Part shown: piece by piece, positions 1-8,531 of the stretch
How the letters are laid out: each line of letters opens with the position of its first letter
Numbering within the stretch: the stretch's first letter is position 1
Source of the DNA: Gemmatimonadales bacterium UBA1120
GTDB lineage: Bacteria; Gemmatimonadota; Gemmatimonadetes; Longimicrobiales; Gaopeijiaceae
Reading direction: 5' to 3'
DNA: 49,316 nucleotides
NCBI GenBank assembly: GCA_002313925.1
Contig: DCAZ01000020.1
Location: 1 to 49,316 of the forward strand
Made by a program: the position numbers and the translations under genes
The notes under the pieces: generated by a model
Told to the model about the DNA's origin: nothing
Databases searched by the model: none
What the model saw: the letters and a program-made list of their open reading frames with translations, nothing else

Positions 1-2
1 CG

Positions 3-146
3 GGTCAGGGATTCGGAGCAGGCTCTTCCGGTTCAACGAACAGTAATTCTTGGACACCCAAAGCCGGGAACCCAGGGGCACAGGAGGGAACACAGCCGCG
101 TCGCACCTCGAAGAACGAGATCATATTTGAGCCTGAAGAACAGTAA
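3..146 (+). CDS. C-terminal fragment of an unknown protein
   Basis: An open plus-strand frame enters from the left edge and ends at TAA 144-146. It gives 47 residues with no start inside the window. The first half is rich in Gly, Ser, Asn and Thr and looks like a flexible tail. The last part is charged and ends with FEPEEQ. It stops four bases before the end of the convergent amidase gene, a normal tail-to-tail arrangement. No domain can be recognised from this piece. A frame of this length could occur by chance, so confidence is moderate. Confidence 0.45.
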   Translation, partial: GQGFGAGSSGSTNSNSWTPKAGNPGAQEGTQPRRTSKNEIIFEPEEQ

Positions 147-150
147 ATAT

Positions 151-1827
151 TTACAGGTTCGCTAAATCCAGGGTTGGAAGGAGCTTTGCAGGTTGCCGGT
201 GCTGGGTTGCTTGCTCGTATGCGTAGGCGATCCTAATCAAGGCTCCTTCACTCCAGGCCCTTCCAAAGAAGAGGATCCCGGTCGGCAAACCGTGGACATA
301 TCCGTTAGGCACTGTAATGCTTGGGTACCCTGCAATCGCAGCCGGACCAGAACTCCCGTTGCTGGACACGTCACGGTTCACGAGGTCGATTTTCCAAGCA
401 GGACGCGTTGTCGGTGCAACGATCGCATCAAGTTGATGCTCCTCCATGACTGCGTCGATTCCCTCATCCCGTGAAAGGCGCCGGGCGAGTTCTTTTGATT
501 CAAGATATTCACTTGAATTCAGCAAACCCTTTTCTTCTGCCTCAAAAAAGATTTCCTGGCCAAAGTAGGGCATCTCCCGGTCAGCGTTGGATTCATTGAA
601 GACAATGATGTCAGCAAGCGTGGCCATGCCATTTGGCCTGCCGGACATTTCTAAATACGCAGCGAGATCAGCTTTCAATTCATACAGCAGCACCTGAAAA
701 GAAGGCCCTCCCATGCTTTCTCTTGTCGGGATATTTGCTGGATCTACGATTATGGCACCCGCTGTTGACATCGAGCGAATCGCTTCCTCCATGAGTTGGT
801 CCACATCAGGCTGTGCACCGAAGTAGCTGCGCTCAACTCCTATCCGCACACCACGAAGTCCATCCCGATCGAGAAATGATGTGTAGTCCGTACCGACGAA
901 ATCGGCAGAGGGAATCGTCATGGGATCACTGGGGTCGGGCCCAACTAGAGCTGTGAGCATCGCGGCAGCATCAGCAACGCTACGGGTCATCGGACCTGCT
1001 GTGTCTTGAGTGTGGGCGATGGGAATAATACCAGACCGACTAACCAATCCAACTGTGGGCTTTAGGCCAACGATACCGTTTACAGAAGACGGACATACGA
1101 CGGAACCGTTAGTTTCTGTTCCAATTGCTCCTGCACAGAAATTCGCTGAAACAGAGGCAGCTGATCCGGAAGAAGACCCGCACGGGTTACGATCTACCGC
1201 GAACGCATTTCCACACTGTCCACCGCGACCGCTCCAGCCTGAACTTGATCGAGATGACCTAATATTTGCCCACTCGGACAAATTGGCTTTCGCGAGAATA
1301 ATTGCTCCCGCTTCCCTGAGTCTCGCCGCGACGTGACTGTCCTTTGCCGCGACATGACCTTGCAATGCATAAGATCCCGCAGTCGTGGTCAGTAGGTCCG
1401 CAGTATCGATGTTGTCCTTGAGGACGATCGGAATGCCGTGTAGTGGGCTGCGGATATCTCCATTCGCTCGTTCCTCATCCAGCCCCTTGGCAATTGCGAG
1501 TGCGTCCGGGTTTGTTTCGATGATCGATCGAAGCTTGGCTCCTTCACGGTCTAGGGCGGCTATACGATCGAGGTAAAGCTGCGTGATCTCGACAGAAGTT
1601 CGTCGGCCCGAAGCCATGTCGTCTGTCAGGTCACTGAGTGTGGCCTCTTCGAGTTCAAATGTTTCATTCACCCACCAGGAACGTTCGCTGCTCCCGGTTT
1701 CTCGGGAGTTTCTGGGCTCGCAGGCTGTTGACCCGACGACAGCCGTAGCAACCGCTCCTAGCCCTCCGAGCTTCATGAATTCCCGTCGATCAAGGTTGGC
1801 GCCGCCGCCGTTATGCTTCGAATTCAC
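151..1827 (-). CDS. Exported amidase (amidase signature family)
   Basis: A 558-residue amidase-signature enzyme that hydrolyses carboxamide bonds; the substrate is not predictable. The N-terminus has a twin-arginine-like motif DRREFMK (residues 13-19), a hydrophobic stretch and then GSTAC (Cys36). It is probably exported by Tat, possibly as a lipoprotein, although the lipobox is imperfect. The Ser-cisSer-Lys triad is visible: Lys in IPIVLKDNID, the Gly/Ser-rich loop CGSSSGSAAS, and Ser in GTETNGSVVCPS. The start is GTG at 1827, preceded at good spacing by a GGGAGGG ribosome binding site read on the minus strand. It is divergent from the M42 peptidase gene. Length is normal for GatA-like stand-alone amidases. 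There are no gatB/gatC neighbours, so it is not the tRNA amidotransferase. Confidence 0.93.
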   Translation of the reverse strand: MNSKHNGGGANLDRREFMKLGGLGAVATAVVGSTACEPRNSRETGSSERSWWVNETFELEEATLSDLTDDMASGRRTSVEITQLYLDRIAALDREGAKLRSIIETNPDALAIAKGLDEERANGDIRSPLHGIPIVLKDNIDTADLLTTTAGSYALQGHVAAKDSHVAARLREAGAIILAKANLSEWANIRSSRSSSGWSGRGGQCGNAFAVDRNPCGSSSGSAASVSANFCAGAIGTETNGSVVCPSSVNGIVGLKPTVGLVSRSGIIPIAHTQDTAGPMTRSVADAAAMLTALVGPDPSDPMTIPSADFVGTDYTSFLDRDGLRGVRIGVERSYFGAQPDVDQLMEEAIRSMSTAGAIIVDPANIPTRESMGGPSFQVLLYELKADLAAYLEMSGRPNGMATLADIIVFNESNADREMPYFGQEIFFEAEEKGLLNSSEYLESKELARRLSRDEGIDAVMEEHQLDAIVAPTTRPAWKIDLVNRDVSSNGSSGPAAIAGYPSITVPNGYVHGLPTGILFFGRAWSEGALIRIAYAYEQATQHRQPAKLLPTLDLANL

Positions 1828-1988
1828 GTTTCCCTCCCCGAGTTGCCACTGTGGTGATCAGTTGCTGGCAAGCTGATGTGCTATTGGGTATCCGAGCAAG
1901 CCGGAGATGAAAGCAGGCGGGTCTTGGCCACTTAGGAGAGGCACGGATAGTTTTGGTTTCCGAATCCAACGTCCCGAGCTAAGTGACC

Positions 1989-3056
1989 ATGAGCCAAGAC
2001 ATTTCATTCCTGAAGCAACTTCTTGATGCCGCAGGACCGTCAGGATTCGAGGTTCGTGCCGGACGTGTATGGCGCACCGAAGCGTCAACATTTGCAGGAC
2101 AAGTAGATGTAGATGCGACGGGGAATTCTTTTGCTGGGCTGAATATGTCTGGTAGCCCACACGTTATGCTTGCGGGGCACATAGACGAAATTGGACTCCA
2201 GATCACCCATGTTGATGAAGAGGGGTATTTGTATGTAGCTGAGATTGGTGGCTGGGACCCCCAGGTTTTGGTTGGTCAGCGAGTCACCATACTAGGAAAG
2301 AGCGCTGAAGTACTGGGAGTGATTGGGAAAAAGGCTGTTCATCTCATGACTCCAGAGGATCGTGACAAAGCATCCAAAACTCGGCAGCTCTGGGTCGATG
2401 TGGGTGCTTCTAGCAGAGATGAAGTGGTTTCACTCGGAATCCGAGTGGGAGACCCTATCGTGCTAGCGCAGAGTATGATCCACCTGGCGGGGAATCGGAT
2501 CGCTAGTCGTGCGATCGATAACCGGATTGGTGCGTTCATCGTGCTTGAAGCGATTCGAATGCTATCTGATAATTTGCCAGCTGCGCGAGTGACGGCTGTT
2601 GCAACCGCCCAGGAGGAGATCGGGCAAAGCGGGGGTGGTGCCAGAGCGAGCGCCTACCGACTAGAACCCGACGTAGCAATTGTGGTTGATGTGACGTTCA
2701 GTACGGATGTTCCAGATGTGGAGAAGAAGGAGTTGGGTGAGCATAGACTAGGTGGAGGTCCGGTATTGAGTCGTGGCTCAGCCTCGCATAACTCAGTGTT
2801 TGAGATGCTCTCCAGTGTGGCAGAAGAGGAAGAGATTCCATATACGATTCAAGCTTCGCCGAGGTCTACACGGACGGACGCAGATGGAATTCACCTGACG
2901 AGAGGTGGTGTCCCTACCGGTCTCATTTCAGTACCTAATCGCTACATGCATTCTCCGAATGAAGTCGTAAGCGTCGATGACCTCTTCAATACTGCGAAGC
3001 TAATTGCAGCGTTTGTTCGCAGACTTAGGGTAGAGACAGACTTCACACCGAGGTAA
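1989..3056 (+). CDS. M42 family metallo-aminopeptidase
   Basis: A 355-residue dinuclear-metal aminopeptidase of family M42 (glutamyl aminopeptidase/FrvX type). These are cytoplasmic, usually form dodecameric shells and trim short peptides. Metal-ligand motifs appear in the family order: AGHIDEIGL, then AIDNRIGAF, the catalytic Glu pair in ATAQEEIGQSG, VVDVTFSTD, and a late His in NRYMHSPNE. No signal peptide is present. ATG 1989 is preferred; GTG 1983 is in frame two codons upstream. Neither has a strong Shine-Dalgarno. It stands alone, 174 nt before the GAF gene, with a short hairpin in the gap. The family assignment is firm; the peptide preference is unknown. Confidence 0.93.
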   Translation: MSQDISFLKQLLDAAGPSGFEVRAGRVWRTEASTFAGQVDVDATGNSFAGLNMSGSPHVMLAGHIDEIGLQITHVDEEGYLYVAEIGGWDPQVLVGQRVTILGKSAEVLGVIGKKAVHLMTPEDRDKASKTRQLWVDVGASSRDEVVSLGIRVGDPIVLAQSMIHLAGNRIASRAIDNRIGAFIVLEAIRMLSDNLPAARVTAVATAQEEIGQSGGGARASAYRLEPDVAIVVDVTFSTDVPDVEKKELGEHRLGGGPVLSRGSASHNSVFEMLSSVAEEEEIPYTIQASPRSTRTDADGIHLTRGGVPTGLISVPNRYMHSPNEVVSVDDLFNTAKLIAAFVRRLRVETDFTPR

Positions 3057-3187
3057 AGAGCGTGGCTCAGCACCGTTGACGCTTTCCGGACCCCCTTCTA
3101 CCCTTCGTGCCCTACCGTCGAGATGATTGTTACCGTCGGTTCGCAGGGTGCTGGTAGAAAACGCTTTCAAGCCAGGCCCTCTCACCC

Positions 3188-3205
3188 GACCGCGCTAATG
3201 CGGTC
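3188..3205 (+). repeat. Short GC-rich hairpin in the gap before the GAF gene
   Basis: GACCGC (3188-3193) and GCGGTC (3200-3205) can pair around the loop GCTAAT, forming a 6-bp stem. No T-run follows, so it is not a typical intrinsic terminator. It lies 25 bases upstream of the GAF gene start and could affect mRNA stability, or mean nothing. Confidence 0.3.
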
Positions 3206-3230
3206 ATGACGTTCTAACGGATGTGATGGA

Positions 3231-3704
3231 ATGCCTTTAGATGCCGGACAATTAGTAATCGAGTTGCAAGAAATGCGTGATGCCGGACACCTCTCTGACG
3301 CGATCTTACGCCGCGCCATTCGATCTATCGAGGAAGCAGATGACCGCTATAATTGGGTTGGAGCATACCTCTTGAACGAAGCGGAACAGGAACTCTGGCT
3401 CCACAATTATGTTGGCTCTGGAACCGAGCACGCGAAGATTCCAGTCGGTACAGGAGTATGCGGTCGTGCAATAGAGCAGCGTACGAATTTGAATATTGCG
3501 GACGTCACTACGGAGGAAAATTACTTAGTGTGTTCACCAGACGTACAATCTGAGCTTGTCGTTTTGATACGAGCCGGATCGGACATCTTTGGTCAAATTG
3601 ATATCGATTCTGACGAACCCGCAGCCTTCACAGAAGAAGATGAGATTGCCGTCATAAGTATAGCAGATAAGCTAGCGGAGCAATTGGCTGCAGAGCGGCG
3701 ATAG
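3231..3704 (+). CDS. GAF domain protein, free-methionine-R-sulfoxide reductase-like
   Basis: A 157-residue stand-alone GAF domain resembling free-methionine-(R)-sulfoxide reductase (fRMsr, MsrC). Family landmarks are YNWVGAYLL, VGTGVCGRA, ELVVLIRAG and GQIDIDSDEPAAF. Two family cysteines are kept, in GVCG and in YLVCSPD. The third, expected about ten residues before GVCG, is absent (the segment reads EHAKIPVGTGVCG). If it is a reductase, the thiol relay therefore differs. It could instead be a ligand-binding GAF protein. It is cytoplasmic with no signal peptide. It is the first gene of a close-packed run leading into the MBL hydrolase and glcDEF. Confidence 0.8.
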   Translation: MPLDAGQLVIELQEMRDAGHLSDAILRRAIRSIEEADDRYNWVGAYLLNEAEQELWLHNYVGSGTEHAKIPVGTGVCGRAIEQRTNLNIADVTTEENYLVCSPDVQSELVVLIRAGSDIFGQIDIDSDEPAAFTEEDEIAVISIADKLAEQLAAERR

Positions 3705-3723
3705 TGGGGACTGGGAGGATGCC

Positions 3724-4476
3724 CTGAGGCTGCGGCCTAAGTGTCTAAATGCAGGGAATGCAGGTCCATTCACACTTGATGGGACTCGTACCTATATCGT
3801 AGGACGGGAGCGGGTGGCGATTATTGATCCCGGACCTGATCTAGAGAGCCATATCCGAGCCCTGGCTTCAGCAGTTGGGCCCGCTCATCACCGGAAGATC
3901 ATTCTTACCCACGGTCATTCGGATCACGCAGGATCAGCGAGTTCACTTTCGGTGGCTATAGGTGCTGAGGTGTGGGGTCCAGCGGGCGTAGAATGCGTCG
4001 GTCACGTACTTGCAGATGGTGACGTGATCATAACTGACGAGGGAAATTTGATTACGGTGAGCACGCCTGGTCATACCTCGGAGCACTTATCGTTTTACTG
4101 GGAAGCACAGCAAGCACTTTTCGCGGGCGACCACCTGTTGGGTAAGGGCAACACGACATGGGTGGCTGATTATCCGGGCTGTGTATCTGATTATCTTAAC
4201 TCCATTGCTCAACTACGTATGCTCAGTCTTTCGGTGATCTATCCTGCCCATGGGCCGCCACTGGAAAATCCAACTGAAGTGTTGAACCGCTTCGAAAGTC
4301 ACCGTCTGGCTCGCATCCAACAGGTTGAGGAGGCCTTGGAACAACACCCGAGTATAGCTGCAGAGGAATTGGTGGCTTTCGTATATGGTGATGCTCTCCC
4401 TAATGGAATGGAGCGCGCAGCATCTCAGAGTCTGGAAGCGCTTCGGGAACATGTACAGACTCTTGGAAAAAGGTGA
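3724..4476 (+). CDS. Metallo-beta-lactamase-fold hydrolase (LACTB2-like), probable CTG start
   Basis: A 250-residue metallo-hydrolase. Zinc-site motifs are THGHSDHAG, TPGHTSEH, FAGDHLLG and YPAHGPP, followed by the C-terminal helical region seen in LACTB2/glyoxalase-II-like proteins. The first ATG/GTG/TTG in frame is GTG 3814, but that removes the conserved N-terminal strand. The frame stays open upstream and encodes the family pattern GPFTLDGTRTYIVG. The only sensible initiator there is CTG 3724, with GGGAGG (3713-3718) five bases before it. The alternative is a one-base loss just after ATG 3719. The 3' end lies 46 bases before the preferred glcD start. Substrate unknown. Confidence 0.85.
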   Translation: MRLRPKCLNAGNAGPFTLDGTRTYIVGRERVAIIDPGPDLESHIRALASAVGPAHHRKIILTHGHSDHAGSASSLSVAIGAEVWGPAGVECVGHVLADGDVIITDEGNLITVSTPGHTSEHLSFYWEAQQALFAGDHLLGKGNTTWVADYPGCVSDYLNSIAQLRMLSLSVIYPAHGPPLENPTEVLNRFESHRLARIQQVEEALEQHPSIAAEELVAFVYGDALPNGMERAASQSLEALREHVQTLGKR

Positions 4477-4522
4477 CGAGGAACCTGTTGCATCTCTACT
4501 CACGGGCAAGGTATCCTCGGGC

Positions 4523-5968
4523 ATGACCCGGCGCCTTCCTTCCACTGTCGTCAGCGATCTAGCCGAGATCGTTGGGCACGAACACGTTATCACAGACCCC
4601 GACTGCCTGCTCGTATATGAGTCTGACGGACTCACTGCATATCGAAGGCCGCCACGTGCAGTGGTTCTTCCATCTTCAACTGAAGAAATTTCTGCCGTAG
4701 TAGGACTCTTACACAGCAATGGTATAGAGGTAATTCCGCGCGGAGCAGGTACAGGATTATCTGGCGGCGCATTGGCTACACCCGAAGGCGTCATAGTTGG
4801 TACTGCTCGTATGAATCGCATCTTGAAGATCGATGTAGAAAATAGAATTGCGATTGCTCAACCCGGCGTCATTAACGCTCGTTTGACCGAAGCCACTAAT
4901 CCCTACGGTCTCTATTATGCCCCTGACCCATCCTCTCAGAGTGCGTGCACGCTTGGTGGAAACGTTGCCGAAAACTCAGGAGGCCCTCATTGCCTGAAAT
5001 ACGGTGTCACTGCCCGTTATGTTACCGGCCTCACGGTGGTATTGGCCGGAGGTCGGATCGTAGAGCTTGGGGGCGTGGGGCGAGATCCCTATACAACACT
5101 GGACTTAGTAGGTCTCTTCGTGGGCTCCGAGGGTTGCTTTGGCATAGCGACTGAAATTGAGCTCCGCCTACTACCAATCACCGAAGGTGTGCGGACTCTG
5201 CTTGGAATCTTCGAATCGGTTGAGTCGGCAGGCCGAGCAGTTACGAAAATCATAGCCTCTGGCTTGATGCCTGCAGCAGTGGAAATTGTAGATGGGCCGA
5301 CAATCGAGGCGGTCGAAGCGAGTGTGTTTGCCGCTGGTTACCCACTTGAGGCCGGAGCCGCTCTCGTGATTGAATTTGACGGGACCGACGCCGGTCTTGA
5401 CTTAGACGCTGATCGAGCCGAGCAGTGCTGCCTTGAAGAGGGGGCTATCGAAGTTCAGAGGGCCACTGATCCGGAACACCGTACGAAGCTCTGGAGGGCT
5501 CGGAAAAAAGCGTTTGGAGCAATGGGGCGGATTGCTCCAGACCTGCTTGTTCAGGATGCGACGGTACCCCGAACCAAGCTTCCTGAAGTTCTGGCAGGCA
5601 TTGATGACATCGGGAATCGATACGGTCTGAAGATTGCTAACGTATTCCACGCTGGTGATGGGAATCTGCATCCAAACATCTTATTCGACCGCCAAAACCA
5701 GAATGAGCTCGAGTTAGTCGAGCGTGCTTCAAAAGAAATCATGCAACTTTGTGTGGATGCAGGTGGCACGATAACTGGCGAGCACGGAGTCGGCGTGGAC
5801 AAACGCCAATATATGACGCTGGTTCATGGGCCAGCTGAGCTGGAGGCGATGGCAGCGGCGAAGAGGGTTTTTGACCCGGATTCCCTGTTCAACCCCGGAA
5901 AAGTGCTGCCCGCAGTAGAGGTAAAAGGGGCGACTGATACTGCGAAGATATTGGCCATAGGCGAATGA
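4523..5968 (+). CDS. glcD: Glycolate oxidase subunit GlcD (FAD-linked oxidase)
   Basis: A 481-residue flavoprotein subunit that oxidises glycolate or another 2-hydroxy acid. The PCMH-type FAD-binding domain spans roughly residues 35-220, with PRGAGTGLSGGA and CTLGGNVAENSGGPHCLKYG. The C-terminal FAD-oxidase domain carries VFHAGDGNLHPNI, TGEHGVGVDKR and FDPDSLFNPGK. The frame is open upstream to 4385, inside the MBL gene. ATG 4523 gives the usual family length and a normal start just before the FAD domain, so I chose it. The stop overlaps glcE by 4 nt (ATGA), which implies coupled translation. GlcD-like enzymes also include D-lactate dehydrogenases, so the exact substrate is inferred from glcE and glcF being adjacent. 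Confidence 0.93.
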   Translation: MTRRLPSTVVSDLAEIVGHEHVITDPDCLLVYESDGLTAYRRPPRAVVLPSSTEEISAVVGLLHSNGIEVIPRGAGTGLSGGALATPEGVIVGTARMNRILKIDVENRIAIAQPGVINARLTEATNPYGLYYAPDPSSQSACTLGGNVAENSGGPHCLKYGVTARYVTGLTVVLAGGRIVELGGVGRDPYTTLDLVGLFVGSEGCFGIATEIELRLLPITEGVRTLLGIFESVESAGRAVTKIIASGLMPAAVEIVDGPTIEAVEASVFAAGYPLEAGAALVIEFDGTDAGLDLDADRAEQCCLEEGAIEVQRATDPEHRTKLWRARKKAFGAMGRIAPDLLVQDATVPRTKLPEVLAGIDDIGNRYGLKIANVFHAGDGNLHPNILFDRQNQNELELVERASKEIMQLCVDAGGTITGEHGVGVDKRQYMTLVHGPAELEAMAAAKRVFDPDSLFNPGKVLPAVEVKGATDTAKILAIGE

Positions 5969-7197
5969 GAGTCGATCTAACTGATTCACTCTCGGGGCTC
6001 TTGCCGGGGGAGGCGTTCGGCCATCCTGTCCCGTCAAGTCTATGGGCTGCGTTACGTACGGGTGTGGAAACAGTTGTTGCACCTGGATCAGCAGAAGAAG
6101 TGGCAACGCTACTTAAGTGGGCGTCTGAGATGGGGGTTAGAGTGGTGCCCATAGGAACAGGGGCACATACGTACCCGCGTTATCCGAGGGATCCATTCCT
6201 AGTGCTCACGACTTCGCGTCTCAACGAGATCCAGCATTATGAGCCAGCAGATTTAACAATGACTGCTAGTGCTGGAGCATCGATCCGGGATCTTTCAACT
6301 GCGACAGCTATTCATGGGCAGTGGCTCCCCTTTGATCCACCCGACGTGCCCAACAGGACCTTAGGAGGGCTGGTGGCAACAGGCCTAAGTGGTCCGCTGT
6401 GGGCCGGTTATGGACAACTAAGGAACCACGTCCTTGGGGCCACAATCGTATGCGGGGATGGAAGAGCACTGAGGCTTGGCGGGAAGGTCGTCAAAAACGT
6501 AGCGGGGTTTGACATCCTAAAACTAATGGTGGGCAGCCGTGGCGAGCTCGCAGTCATCACTTCTGTCACTGTTAGGCTTTTCCCACTGCCAGTCGTAGAT
6601 CGGCTCCTTGTCCTTGAAGCTACTGACGTCTCTGAACTTGTATCTACTGCCCTGGCCGTTGCTACGGCACCGATCATGCCTGCGTCGATCATTCTAAGCG
6701 CGACCTCGGATGGAGGTAGGCTCCTGGTTCGCTTACATGGGGCTAGGGTCTCGGTGGAAGCCGATCAGAAAAGTCTTGAAAAGCATACGGGCGTCTCTCT
6801 TGAAGTCAGGAATACTCCTGAGGCCGAGTCTTTGCTGGTGCAAGAAAGAGATAGCGGTATTAATACGGAACTTGCGGTTCGGGTATGGGCATTGCCGTCT
6901 AGAATAGGCATGCTATTGGATGTTCTTAAGCAGGTCCCAGGGGTGAGGTTGAACGCAGATGTGTACGGCGGATCAGTTCGGGCTTATTTACCTGTGAACC
7001 TCTCGGACATCGAGTCCATCCTTGCAGGCCTACAAAAGGATATCGAAGAATTGGGCGGTACAATTCGGGCACTCCGAATTCCTGCTGAAGTCAATGCTTC
7101 CTCATACTTTACTAAACCTTTAGTGGATGAGAGGGAGCTTGCCGCGGGCCTAAGGCGTGCATTTGATCCGCATGCTGTACTGTGGGGCACCCAGTGA
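5965..7197 (+). CDS. glcE: Glycolate oxidase subunit GlcE
   Basis: A 410-residue second FAD-binding subunit of glycolate oxidase. The N-terminal PCMH-like FAD domain is visible, with VVPIGTGAHTYP, RTLGGLVATGLSGPLW and GGKVVKNVAGFDI followed by MVGSRGELAVIT. The C-terminus ends like GlcD-family proteins, with LRRAFDPHAVLWG. GlcE is shorter in its C-terminal domain than GlcD and needs the partner subunits for activity in the E. coli enzyme. Its ATG overlaps the glcD stop and its own stop overlaps the preferred glcF start (GTGA), so the three subunits appear translationally coupled. Confidence 0.92.
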   Translation: MRVDLTDSLSGLLPGEAFGHPVPSSLWAALRTGVETVVAPGSAEEVATLLKWASEMGVRVVPIGTGAHTYPRYPRDPFLVLTTSRLNEIQHYEPADLTMTASAGASIRDLSTATAIHGQWLPFDPPDVPNRTLGGLVATGLSGPLWAGYGQLRNHVLGATIVCGDGRALRLGGKVVKNVAGFDILKLMVGSRGELAVITSVTVRLFPLPVVDRLLVLEATDVSELVSTALAVATAPIMPASIILSATSDGGRLLVRLHGARVSVEADQKSLEKHTGVSLEVRNTPEAESLLVQERDSGINTELAVRVWALPSRIGMLLDVLKQVPGVRLNADVYGGSVRAYLPVNLSDIESILAGLQKDIEELGGTIRALRIPAEVNASSYFTKPLVDERELAAGLRRAFDPHAVLWGTQ

Positions 7198-8531
7198 CGA
7201 GCGCGCCAGTATACGAGGCGCTCGGACAGGCTCTGGATGCACAAAAGGAACGCCTGCGTCCTTGCGTGCATTGCGGCTTCTGCCTTCCTGCCTGTCCCAC
7301 GTACAACCGCCTCGGGAATGAGGCGGATTCGCCAAGAGGTCGCCTTCACCTCATGCAGGCAGTTGTTGAGGGAAGGCTTGAGCCTAGTTCTGAAGCGTTC
7401 AGAACACACATTGATCGTTGTTTAGGTTGTCGTGCCTGCGAGCCAGTTTGTCCCTCGGGAGTCGAGTATGGGACCTTACTTGAGCTCGCACGTGAGACGG
7501 CGACTAAAGCAGCACCGCAAGGCTTGCCTACGAGATTTTTGCTCAAGGTTTTAGGCACTCGTGCACTCCGAAGCCCCTTTTTCTTTATAGGACGTCTGCT
7601 TCGAGGAACTAGACTCGCTGCACTGGGGGCCGCCGTCCTGCCTTCATACGGTCCCTTTCGAGCGGTCCGTCTTGTTCTTGCAATGTTGGCGTCAACGACG
7701 CGTTGGCAACCAATGGCTTCGGAAGAGGCGACATCAAGAAATACCGATTCAGGAAACCATGACGTTAGTCGAAGAAGCCGCGTTGCAGTTCTCTTGGGTT
7801 GTGTGCAGGAGGGACTCTTTACGCGTATCAACAGCGCTACTGTGCGCGTCCTAGAGGCGAACGGGTACGAGGTGGTATTAGTTGAAGGCCAGGACTGCTG
7901 CGGAGCTCTGCATGCGCATGGAGGAGACCTTGAATGTGCGCGGATGCTTGCCCGCTCAAACATAAAAGCGTTTGAGGCATCAGGAGCGGACCTCATTGCT
8001 GTAAATGCTGCGGGGTGTGGGGCAGCCATGAAGGATTATGGGACCCTCCTTGAGGGGGATCCGGATTTTGTTCAAAGGGCTGAAGAGGTTGCGCTGACTG
8101 TGAGAGATGTGTCAGAGATACTAGCGAGTTCAGGCCCCAGGATCGGTGCTAGTATCCCTTGTAAGATTGCGTATGATCATCCCTGCCACCTACTTCATGC
8201 CCAGGGTGTGGAGCACGCACCAATTACTGTACTGGAAGCCGTGCCTGATGCTGAGGTTCACATAGTCGCGGGGGCGGAGGAATGTTGCGGGGGCGCTGGG
8301 ATTTATGGCATCACGCATCCTGAACTCGGCGGATTGATTGGTGGAGATAAAGTGTCTGCGGTTAGGGCTTGCCTTGCAGACGCAGTCGCTACGCCTAATC
8401 CCGGTTGTATGATGCAGATTGGCGCTGGTCTCCGGCTAGAAGCCTCTAACGAAGGTGTTATCCACCCGGTTGAGCTTCTTGATGAGAGTTATCGGAGAGC
8501 GGGCTTCTACCGAGTTGGAGGCGCTGAGTGA
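7194..8531 (+). CDS. glcF: Glycolate oxidase iron-sulfur subunit GlcF
   Basis: A 445-residue iron-sulfur subunit that passes electrons from GlcD/E towards quinone. Two [4Fe-4S] ferredoxin motifs are near the N-terminus: CVHCGFCLPACP and CLGCRACEPVCP. Two cysteine-rich CCG-type domains follow, with ECCGGAGIYG clear in the second and DCCGALHAHGG plus CHLLHAQG around them. GTG 7194 overlaps the glcE stop as GTGA and is preferred; GTG 7182 is in frame four codons upstream. No transmembrane segment is obvious, so it should be a peripheral membrane protein. The stop overlaps the M20 gene start by 4 nt. Confidence 0.93.
   Translation: MTSAPVYEALGQALDAQKERLRPCVHCGFCLPACPTYNRLGNEADSPRGRLHLMQAVVEGRLEPSSEAFRTHIDRCLGCRACEPVCPSGVEYGTLLELARETATKAAPQGLPTRFLLKVLGTRALRSPFFFIGRLLRGTRLAALGAAVLPSYGPFRAVRLVLAMLASTTRWQPMASEEATSRNTDSGNHDVSRRSRVAVLLGCVQEGLFTRINSATVRVLEANGYEVVLVEGQDCCGALHAHGGDLECARMLARSNIKAFEASGADLIAVNAAGCGAAMKDYGTLLEGDPDFVQRAEEVALTVRDVSEILASSGPRIGASIPCKIAYDHPCHLLHAQGVEHAPITVLEAVPDAEVHIVAGAEECCGGAGIYGITHPELGGLIGGDKVSAVRACLADAVATPNPGCMMQIGAGLRLEASNEGVIHPVELLDESYRRAGFYRVGGAE

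Noticed and set aside
4213..4821. A 202-codon minus-strand frame across the MBL hydrolase and glcD
   Set aside because: It is opposite two well-supported genes and shows no recognisable domain.
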